Assembly: GCA_024103005.1 (NCBI GenBank)
Contig: JAGFJA010000026.1
Coordinates: forward strand, 35,266-99,265
Direction: 5' to 3'
Source of the DNA: Saprospiraceae bacterium
GTDB lineage: Bacteria; Bacteroidota; Bacteroidia; Chitinophagales; Saprospiraceae
DNA length: 64,000 nt
Below the pieces are notes generated by a model, which searched no databases, had not been told where the DNA came from, and was given only the letters and a program-made list of their open reading frames with translations. Position numbers and translations under genes: made by a program. This document shows, in pieces, positions 9,734 through 16,062 of this stretch. The stretch's first letter is position 1; every line of letters starts with the position of its first letter.

Positions 9734-10147
9734 TTACTCGACAATAACATAAAAAGTGATTGTTGCAGTGGGCTCCAGTATCTTTGCCACTGAACAATAC
9801 TTCTCAATTGACAGGCGCACGGCATTTTCGGCTTTCAGGGTATGGACATTTCCCTTGATTTTAAAATGAACGAATATATTTTTAAATAGTCGGTATGCAT
9901 CCATATTTTCGGTATCACCCGTCACTTCTACTTCAAAAGATGTTATCTCCTGCCTTTGTTTTTTAAGGATGTGGATAACGTCGATACTGCTGCACCCACC
10001 GAGTGCGGAAAGGAGAAGTTGCATAGGTCTCATCCCGCCCTGATGACCTCCGATTTCAGGGCTACTGTCCATCCTGATGGATTTGCCGTCCTCATTGACC
10101 GCTTCCATCAGAAAGTCATAATCCAATCTGTTTATGTGGATTTTCAT
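9734..10147 (-). CDS. OsmC/Ohr family protein
   Basis: The protein has 137 residues if started at MKIHINRLDYDF (ATG at 10147). An upstream in-frame start at 10195 adds 16 residues that do not look like family sequence. LLSALGGCSSIDVI contains the conserved OsmC Cys, and QGGMRPMQLLLSALGG is typical. A second conserved Cys is present in EKYCSVAKIL. OsmC-family proteins reduce organic hydroperoxides. This one sits 63 bp upstream of metZ and 70 bp downstream of a peroxiredoxin in the methionine operon, which suggests a link between sulfur assimilation and peroxide or thiol stress. Its true substrate is not determinable here. Confidence 0.85.
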   Translation of the reverse strand: MKIHINRLDYDFLMEAVNEDGKSIRMDSSPEIGGHQGGMRPMQLLLSALGGCSSIDVIHILKKQRQEITSFEVEVTGDTENMDAYRLFKNIFVHFKIKGNVHTLKAENAVRLSIEKYCSVAKILEPTATITFYVIVE

Positions 10148-10217
10148 GTATAAGCTCGCAATTATTAAATGAGTGCCCCAATGTGAAGCACTCATTCTTA
10201 TATAATAGTAACCGCTT

Positions 10218-10853
10218 TCAGAGATTAGGCTGAGGAGTCAACCTCAGATAAGGCTTGATTACCTGATGTCCCTTTGGGAACTTATCGGGAATCTCTTCAG
10301 TCGAAATTCCGGGCAGCACCACCACATCATCACCATGCTTCCAGTTGGCCGGTGTCGCCACGTCGTAATTTGCTGTCAATTGAAGGGAGTCTATCACCCG
10401 AAGTAATTCATTGAAATTGCGACCTGTTGATGCAGGGTAGGTTAGCAGGAGTTTTACCTTTTTATCGGGACCTATGATGACAACTGAGCGCACTGTGTGC
10501 TTTTCAGAAGCATTGGGATGAACAAAGTCGTACAACTTCGATACTTTGAAGTCCGGGTCTGCGATAATCGGGAAATTGACCTCCGTGCCCTGTGTCTCAT
10601 TGATGTCGCATATCCATCCATGATGGCTGTCAACATCATCCACGCTGATTGCTATGGCTTTGACGCCTCTTTTTTCAAACTCAGGTAAGATCTTTGCTAC
10701 AGTCCCCAGTTCTGTAGTACATACGGGAGTATAATCCGCCGGGTGACTGAACAATATCGTCCAATCATCACCTATCCATTCATAAAAATTAATGTCTCCA
10801 ATTGTCGTTGTTGCATTGAAATCAGGTGCAACATCACCCAGTCTAAGTGCCAT
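10218..10853 (-). CDS. 1-Cys peroxiredoxin (Prx6 subfamily)
   Basis: The 211-residue protein has the peroxidatic motif SHPADYTPVCTTELG and the long C-terminal domain typical of Prx6-type enzymes (AYDV-like linker, then ATPANWKHGDDVVVLPGI). No resolving Cys is placed as in 2-Cys enzymes; the other Cys is in GWICDINETQG. The role is thiol-dependent reduction of hydrogen or alkyl peroxides in the cytoplasm. It starts 23 bp after hom in the methionine operon and so should be under the same SAM riboswitch leader, which is an unusual regulatory setting for a peroxiredoxin. Confidence 0.9.
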   Translation of the reverse strand: MALRLGDVAPDFNATTTIGDINFYEWIGDDWTILFSHPADYTPVCTTELGTVAKILPEFEKRGVKAIAISVDDVDSHHGWICDINETQGTEVNFPIIADPDFKVSKLYDFVHPNASEKHTVRSVVIIGPDKKVKLLLTYPASTGRNFNELLRVIDSLQLTANYDVATPANWKHGDDVVVLPGISTEEIPDKFPKGHQVIKPYLRLTPQPNL

Positions 10854-10876
10854 AAAAATTTGTGTTTTAGTTGTTA

Positions 10877-12097
10877 TTAAATATTTATTTGATTTGTATT
10901 CTGCGATAGATTATCTGATATCATACACACAAAAATTTTGTGCTCCAGGATATACTGTCTGTGGTGTATCAGTTGGCTAAGATTGATGCTTCCGATTGTA
11001 TAACCATATCGGGATGATTGGTATTTTTCTTCTACCTTATTCCATTGAAAGTGGGATATATCCGTATCAATATTGTATCTCAGGTATATCTCGACAAGGA
11101 CATCATCCGTATATTCAAGATCCTTGCACTGAAGATATTTTTTAAAAACGTATCGATAGCCACAGGACAAAGCTGAAATATCAGACAATACGGCAGAGCC
11201 TGTAGGCAGACTACCGGCTCCCCTGCCCTGCAAAAATTGTTCACCCGAAAACAGTCCCTCGACGATGACACCATTGTACTCATGATCCACATTGTACAAT
11301 TGATTACCTGTGTCAACAAATCGCGGTGCAATAAAGACCGTAAACCGATTGTGTCCAACACGTTCTATGACGGGCATGAGCTTAATCTTATATCCTTTCT
11401 CTGCAGCATATCGACTGTCTTCTTCCTGCAGGGTGGTGATGCCTAAGTTGAGAATGTCTTCCGGCCGTACGATCTTCCCAAAAGCATGGAGGGTCAATAT
11501 CACTGCTTTAAATTTTGGGTCAAAACCTTCGACATCATTGGTAGGGTCACTCTCGGCAAATCCCAGTTCCTGCGCCTGCTGCAAGGCATTTGAGTAAGAG
11601 TAATTGCCATTGACACGGGAGAGTACATAATTGGTTGTGCCGTTGAAGATACCTGAAACCCTTTTCAAGTCCTCATTGTCAAAGTATTCTTCCAGTGTAC
11701 GGATGATAGGAATGCTACCACAGGCGGCTGCCTCATACAGTAAGGACACATTATAGGATTGTTGCAGCTCAATCAATTCACTGAGATGCTCGGCAAGCAT
11801 TTTTTTATTGGCAGTGACCACGTGTTTGCCTTTGCGCATCGCTTCACTCACGATTTCAAATGCTTCGTCTGCATCATCTATCAATTCTACTACCACGGTA
11901 ATGTCATCCCTGTCGAGGATATTCCGCCGGTCATAGGAAATGAGCTCCTGAGCCAGATTACGTGACTTGGAGGGATCCTTGACCACGATGGATTCTATAC
12001 TAGCCTTAAAGCCTGTATTATTGTTGAGCACGTGGTACAACCCTCTGCCCACGCAGCCAAATCCAAAGAGCCCGATTTTCAAATTACTGACTACCAT
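10877..12097 (-). CDS. hom: homoserine dehydrogenase
   Basis: The 406-residue protein has an N-terminal NAD(P)-binding motif (IGLFGFGCVGRGLYHVL), VVTANKKMLAEH, and the catalytic domain motifs GIFNGTTNYVLSR and FAESDPTNDVEGFDPKFK. It reduces aspartate semialdehyde to homoserine, the branch-point precursor of methionine and threonine. It is a stand-alone enzyme, not fused to aspartokinase, and has no clear ACT domain. The start codon shares one base with the metX stop (TGATG), indicating translational coupling. Placement next to metX and under a SAM riboswitch implies an isoform dedicated to methionine synthesis. Confidence 0.93.
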   Translation of the reverse strand: MVVSNLKIGLFGFGCVGRGLYHVLNNNTGFKASIESIVVKDPSKSRNLAQELISYDRRNILDRDDITVVVELIDDADEAFEIVSEAMRKGKHVVTANKKMLAEHLSELIELQQSYNVSLLYEAAACGSIPIIRTLEEYFDNEDLKRVSGIFNGTTNYVLSRVNGNYSYSNALQQAQELGFAESDPTNDVEGFDPKFKAVILTLHAFGKIVRPEDILNLGITTLQEEDSRYAAEKGYKIKLMPVIERVGHNRFTVFIAPRFVDTGNQLYNVDHEYNGVIVEGLFSGEQFLQGRGAGSLPTGSAVLSDISALSCGYRYVFKKYLQCKDLEYTDDVLVEIYLRYNIDTDISHFQWNKVEEKYQSSRYGYTIGSINLSQLIHHRQYILEHKIFVCMISDNLSQNTNQINI

Positions 12098-13164
12098 CAG
12101 CTAACTAATTCGTATTGTGCATTAAATTTTATATATCCGGAAATATTGCTTGTTGACAAAAAATCTGCAATAATCCGGGATATTTGTTTTCCCTCTGTCA
12201 GGAATCCATCATGTCCGTATATGGATGCTATTTCAGCATATTGTCCGTAAGGCATGGCAAACGCAATCTCCTGCTGTTCCAGGCACGGAAAAAGAATGTC
12301 TGATGTGATACCGATAACCAGGCAAGGATAGCTAACTACTGAATATACTTTCTTAAGGTCATCGCTTCTGCCCCGCCTCACATCATGACCATCCATTGCC
12401 TCTGACAGTCGTACATAAGAATAGGCATTGAACCGGTCTGCGAGCTTCTTTCCCTGATACTGCTGATAGGTGACGGCTGCTGATGGGCCGACAGCATTAC
12501 GTTGTCTCTGTTGAGTAATGCGATATGCCTCATACCCTCTGTAGCTTAACAGTGCAATGCTCCTTGCAGCCTTCAACCCCTCCGCACCGGCATCATTTAC
12601 CGACAACCCAAATGTACTGTCGGCCTTAATCGCCATCCGCTGAGCCTCATTGAAAGCAATGCCCCAGGTAGAGTGACTGGCATTGGTAGCAAGGAGAATT
12701 AAATTATCTGTAAGGTCCGGATAACTTAGTGCCCACTCCTGGGCTATCTGGCCTCCCTGACTGCCTCCTATCAAAACACTTATCCTTCCGATACCAAGAT
12801 GTTCCTTTAACACTTGAAGGCAGGCAGCCATATCACGTATTGAAACAGCCGGAAAGGTATTGTAGAAGGCGCATCCCGTATCTCTCCTTTCAGTCAGCGG
12901 GCCTGTGGTGCCATAACAGGATCCAAGATTGTTGGCACAAACGATAAAATAACGGGATGGATCAAACAGGTTACCGTCTCCAATCAAGTCCGGCCACCAG
13001 GCCGCCACGTCACTATCACCGGTCAAAGCATGACAAACCCAGATGACGTTATCTCCGGCAGAATTAGGTCTGCCATAAGTATGAAAGCCTATTTGAAGGC
13101 CGTCTATAATTTCGCCCGATTCGAGGGCAAATGGTTCAGTATGATGATAGATCTTCAGTGGCAT
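12097..13164 (-). CDS. metX: homoserine O-acyltransferase (MetX, alpha/beta hydrolase fold)
   Basis: This 355-residue enzyme has the MetX signatures: WVCHALTGDSDVAAWW near residue 41, ANNLGSCYGTTGPLT near residue 78, and the nucleophile Ser135 in LIGGSQGGQIAQEW. Asp lies in IGITSDILFP and His in YGHDGFLTE. It acylates homoserine using acetyl- or succinyl-CoA, and the sequence alone does not settle which. It is the first large gene of the operon. Upstream lie a 79-residue frame and then a leader with a SAM-I riboswitch and a poly-Cys mini-ORF, so expression should fall when SAM is abundant. Confidence 0.92.
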   Translation of the reverse strand: MPLKIYHHTEPFALESGEIIDGLQIGFHTYGRPNSAGDNVIWVCHALTGDSDVAAWWPDLIGDGNLFDPSRYFIVCANNLGSCYGTTGPLTERRDTGCAFYNTFPAVSIRDMAACLQVLKEHLGIGRISVLIGGSQGGQIAQEWALSYPDLTDNLILLATNASHSTWGIAFNEAQRMAIKADSTFGLSVNDAGAEGLKAARSIALLSYRGYEAYRITQQRQRNAVGPSAAVTYQQYQGKKLADRFNAYSYVRLSEAMDGHDVRRGRSDDLKKVYSVVSYPCLVIGITSDILFPCLEQQEIAFAMPYGQYAEIASIYGHDGFLTEGKQISRIIADFLSTSNISGYIKFNAQYELVS

Positions 13165-13185
13165 GGCTGGATGTACATAGATTTA

Positions 13186-13425
13186 TTAATATTTCGGAAC
13201 AAAAATTTCCCGACGTTTTTCGCGTTGCAGTTCACTTACCATGTAATGCAGACCCTTGTCCTGTCGCAGAACTTTGCTATGCATCAGGCATTCCAGCTTT
13301 TTCAGATGCGGCTGTTCAGGAAAAGAAATCCGTAGAAATGCCGTTCCATAGTTATCCTTCAAAGGATGAATGCTGTTTAAAACATTAGGTAAATGATTAG
13401 AAAGAATTTGGTATGAAACACTCAT
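13186..13425 (-). CDS. small hypothetical protein at head of methionine operon
   Basis: A 79-residue frame starts with ATG at 13425, about 38 bp after the attenuator-like hairpin, and ends 21 bp before metX. Its composition looks protein-like (GTAFLRISFPEQPHLKKLE, ending REIFVPKY). It has no signal peptide or known motif that I recognise. Its position between the riboswitch leader and metX suggests a small protein co-expressed with methionine genes. It could also be a longer regulatory leader ORF or a spurious frame. Confidence is moderate. Confidence 0.45.
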   Translation of the reverse strand: MSVSYQILSNHLPNVLNSIHPLKDNYGTAFLRISFPEQPHLKKLECLMHSKVLRQDKGLHYMVSELQREKRREIFVPKY

Positions 13426-13462
13426 AGCTAAAAATTTTATGGTGAAAAATCAATAAATAAAG

Positions 13463-13491
13463 TGAGGCAAATGGGTCAGCCCCAAACCTCA
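13463..13491 (-). terminator. candidate attenuator hairpin in the methionine-operon leader
   Basis: On the minus strand TGAGG pairs with CCTCA, with an inner GGG/CCC pairing, followed by CTTTATTTATTG. It lies between the poly-Cys mini-ORF and the first longer frame, where an attenuator would be expected. The U-tract is imperfect, so this could be a weak terminator or only a structured leader element. Confidence 0.45.
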
Positions 13492-13526
13492 ATCCATTAT
13501 ATTAAGAAATTTAAAATGGAGTTAAA

Positions 13527-13553
13527 TCAGCAGCAACAACAGAAGTCGCGCAT
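13527..13553 (-). CDS. putative poly-cysteine leader peptide MRDFCCCC
   Basis: ATG at 13553 opens an eight-codon frame: Met, Arg, Asp, Phe, then four Cys codons in a row (TGT TGT TGC TGC) and TGA. It lies about 100 bp after the SAM-I riboswitch and 36 bp before a terminator-like hairpin, ahead of metX. Runs of codons for a pathway-related amino acid in a short ORF before a hairpin are the hallmark of ribosome-mediated attenuation, and polycysteine short ORFs acting as cysteine-responsive attenuators are established in mycobacteria. Four Cys codons by chance at this exact place is unlikely. Translation and function are inferred. Confidence 0.6.
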   Translation of the reverse strand: MRDFCCCC

Positions 13554-13651
13554 ATAACAGGAAGACCGGCTTTTCAGAAAAGAGCCGAAAATCGATAAAA
13601 ATTCGTTTTTAAGAATTGAATTTGCGTGTAACATTTTTCAAATTTTTAATT

Positions 13652-13772
13652 TATTATTCTCCGTAAAATCAGGAGTAGGATTTGGCACCTGTTTTCCAAT
13701 TTCGTTTAACCGAAACTTCTAGTTGGTTGCCAGTGGGTCATAGAGCCTATTCTCTCGCCACTTCTCAATAAA
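13652..13772 (-). promoter_or_regulatory. SAM-I (S-box) riboswitch
   Basis: Read on the minus strand, the segment shows the S-box core in order. P1 is TTATTGAGAAG pairing with the terminal AATAATAA. GAGAGAATAGGCTCTATGA follows, then CCACTGGCAACC, a variable stem, and AGGTGCCAAATCC, which closes the GCAACC/GGTGCC helix. It is followed by CCTGATTTTACGGAGAA. These are the invariant SAM-binding blocks of the SAM-I class. It precedes metX and hom, matching its known role of repressing methionine synthesis when SAM is high. The expression platform is not an adjacent simple terminator; about 220 nt of further leader follow. Confidence 0.9.
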
Positions 13773-13805
13773 TTAATACACACAAAGAGTGGGTAATAAT
13801 TTGTG

Positions 13806-13813
13806 CAAAGTTA
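13806..13813 (-). promoter_or_regulatory. -7 promoter element of the methionine operon
   Basis: The minus-strand motif TAACTTTG matches TAnnTTTG. It sits about 33 bp upstream of the riboswitch P1 stem, so the transcript would start near 13799 and contain the whole riboswitch. Confidence 0.6.
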
Positions 13814-14051
13814 TATTGCTTTTTTAAAATGCAAAAAAATCAATCCGAAAATATCAGAAAAATTTAAATTTTAACATTTTTAACGTTATACTTTATCGCT
13901 CATTAACGCCATAAATAAAGGCTTTCACCGAATATCACCGCATTCGGTCTTAATTAATTTTTAACTTTTGCGAAAAATAAATTTATCCGTGAAATCATAA
14001 AACCGGATATCTTATGCGTATAATATACATTTCAGCATACCGAATTCTGAC

Positions 14052-14501
14052 TTATTTCTTTTTCAGGATATAATGATCTGCCAAAGATCCGGTGACACGT
14101 TTACCATCCATGTCCAGAGCAAAAAGCTTATTTTCGCCTACCTGATACATAAACTTTTCGCCGCCGGCGAATAGGGTAATGATTAAACCATCGGCATTCC
14201 ACTCAAATTTACCTTTTTCGTCAAAACGATCTTTCTTGCCGTTTTTAAGATATGCCATTGTCCTGTTGTAGGTCATATCTTCATTGAGCGTAATGGTAGT
14301 CTCAATGCCTTCGCAGTCAGCACAAGGCAGCAATCCTTCGTATGTTCCTTTCCAATCAATCGAATTATGGCTGTTGTGACCATCTGAAATCGCTTTGTCA
14401 TGGTCGGCCTCATTGGATTTATTAGTTGTATTTTTGCTACTGTTACATGCCAAAAAGACAAGGCATACAGAAAAAAGAACAAATGCAATCTTTCTTTTCA
14501 T
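14052..14501 (-). CDS. NlpE-family copper-resistance-like lipoprotein
   Basis: The 149-residue lipoprotein has the lipobox LVFLAC at Cys19. After a polar linker, residues 50-149 match the NlpE N-terminal domain (WKGTYEGLLPCADCEGIETT with its CxxC, then a beta-rich barrel ending ALDMDGKRVTG). NlpE-type proteins sit in the outer membrane and relate to surface sensing and copper tolerance in enterobacteria. In Bacteroidetes the role is unproven. It lies 96 bp downstream of the thiolase gene on the same strand, with a small TCACC/GGTGA hairpin near 14523-14540 between them, so co-transcription is uncertain. Confidence 0.8.
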   Translation of the reverse strand: MKRKIAFVLFSVCLVFLACNSSKNTTNKSNEADHDKAISDGHNSHNSIDWKGTYEGLLPCADCEGIETTITLNEDMTYNRTMAYLKNGKKDRFDEKGKFEWNADGLIITLFAGGEKFMYQVGENKLFALDMDGKRVTGSLADHYILKKK

Positions 14502-14597
14502 AACTTTATTTAATTATAATTTATCACCATCAGAACGGTGAAATCAATCATTTATTTTCCCGAACAGGTCTGCTTAAAATATATTTTTACCTGACTT

Positions 14598-15776
14598 TTA
14601 TAAGGCTTCTATCACCATGGAGCTTGCGCCGCCTCCGCCATTGCATATCGCTGCCAGTCCGTATTTACCGCCTTCCTGACGCAATACCGAGGTCAGTGTA
14701 ACCAGGATACGGCTTCCGGAAGAGCCCAGCGGGTGACCCAATGAAACACCGCCACCATAAACGTTCAGTTTCTCGTAAGGTATGTTGAATGACTTTGCAA
14801 AGGTCATGGCGACTACTGCAAAGGCCTCATTGACCTCAAAGAAGTCAATCTGATCTACTGTCAGTCCGGCACGTCTCAAAGCAATCGGAGCGGCTTCAAC
14901 CGGAGCAGTGGTAAACCATTCAGGATCGTGTTCTGCATCCGCAAAAGAGACGATGCGTGCCAATGGTGTAAGTCCCAGCTCCTTCACCTTCTCACCGGAG
15001 GCAAGGATAAGAGTGGAAGCACCGTCGTTAATGGTACTCGCATTGGCAGCCGTCACCGTACCATTGGGTGTAAATGCGGGGCGAAGTGAAGGGATCTTGT
15101 CGAAAAACACATTTTTAAATTCTTCATCTTCCGCAAAGATGACGGGTTCACCCTTTCGTTGCGGAATAGAAATCGCACCAATTTCTGACTTAAACTTTCC
15201 ATTGAGCGTCGCTTCTGCTGACCTTTTATAGGATTGAATGGCAAATGCATCCTGATCTTCCCTTGAAAACCCATATTTTTCGGCAGTCGCATCAGCATAT
15301 ACGCCCATAGCTTTATGTCCGTAAACGTCTTCGAGACCGTCTTTCTGAAGTCCGTCAATTACCTGAGCATTACCGTATTTATTGCCCCACCGCATATTGG
15401 GAAGATAGAAAGGTATATTGGACATAGACTCCATACCGCCTGCAACTACCAGATCATTCTGTCCGAGCATAATCGACTGCGCGGCAAACATAACGGACTT
15501 CATACCGCTGGCGCAAACCTTATTAACTGTTGTGGTAATAACATTTTTATTCAACCCTGCCTTGATGGCTGCCTGACGAGCAGGAGCCTGACCGAGGTTG
15601 GCCTGTACGACATTACCATAGAATACTTCCTGTATCTTATCCGGGTCCAAACCAATCTTTGTGTAGGCATCTTTAATAGAAGCTGCACCCAGGTCAGTCG
15701 CTGAAAATCCGGATAAGGAACCGCCAAAACTGCCGATAGCAGTGCGTGAGACAGAAACAATATATACTTCTTTCAT
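14598..15776 (-). CDS. acetyl-CoA C-acetyltransferase (thiolase)
   Basis: The 392-residue thiolase has the acyl-binding Cys88 in NKVCASGMKSVM, the FFEVNEAFAV block, the GHPLGSSG His motif, and the C-terminal CNGGGGASSMV with the second catalytic Cys. Length and motifs match biosynthetic or degradative acetyl-CoA acetyltransferases, which condense two acetyl-CoA or cleave 3-ketoacyl-CoA. Direction in the cell cannot be told from sequence. A -7 motif (TATTTTTG) lies 36 bp upstream, so it has its own promoter. Confidence 0.92.
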   Translation of the reverse strand: MKEVYIVSVSRTAIGSFGGSLSGFSATDLGAASIKDAYTKIGLDPDKIQEVFYGNVVQANLGQAPARQAAIKAGLNKNVITTTVNKVCASGMKSVMFAAQSIMLGQNDLVVAGGMESMSNIPFYLPNMRWGNKYGNAQVIDGLQKDGLEDVYGHKAMGVYADATAEKYGFSREDQDAFAIQSYKRSAEATLNGKFKSEIGAISIPQRKGEPVIFAEDEEFKNVFFDKIPSLRPAFTPNGTVTAANASTINDGASTLILASGEKVKELGLTPLARIVSFADAEHDPEWFTTAPVEAAPIALRRAGLTVDQIDFFEVNEAFAVVAMTFAKSFNIPYEKLNVYGGGVSLGHPLGSSGSRILVTLTSVLRQEGGKYGLAAICNGGGGASSMVIEAL

Positions 15777-15811
15777 AAAATTATTGCATAAATTTCTGGT
15801 AAATCAAGGCG

Positions 15812-15819
15812 CAAAAATA
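15812..15819 (-). promoter_or_regulatory. -7 promoter element for thiolase
   Basis: The minus-strand TATTTTTG fits TAnnTTTG and lies 35 bp before the thiolase ATG. Confidence 0.5.
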
Positions 15820-16034
15820 GGCTTTTAAGCATTACAATCTTTTAAAATTCTTAAAAAAAATACACCTTATAAATAAATCCCGTACAATTTAAATTTAAAA
15901 ATGATCAATTTGTTTAAAAATTTAATAAAAATTATAATATGATTCTGCCATAAGTTCTCTTAAATGCCGATGTTTAATAATATTTTATTATGAATTTAAT
16001 CCTGACATTAAATATTAATTCTCAATAATGTTTG

Positions 16035-16042
16035 TACTTTTG
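16035..16042 (+). promoter_or_regulatory. -7 promoter element for the M14 carboxypeptidase gene
   Basis: TACTTTTG fits TAnnTTTG and lies 20 bp before the ATG at 16063. A second match, TACCTTTG at 16053-16060, is too close to the start codon to be the main promoter. Confidence 0.5.
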
Positions 16043-16062
16043 CGTCAAGTTTTACCTTTGAT

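Noticed and set aside
13560..13592. CGGC..GCCG hairpin just before the poly-Cys mini-ORF as a riboswitch terminator
   Set aside because: The stem has a bulge and a tiny loop and is not followed by a T-run. It may be part of the leader fold, but it is not a clear terminator.
15315..15704. 129-codon open frame antisense to thiolase
   Set aside because: It is a shadow of the thiolase frame with no start signal or motif.
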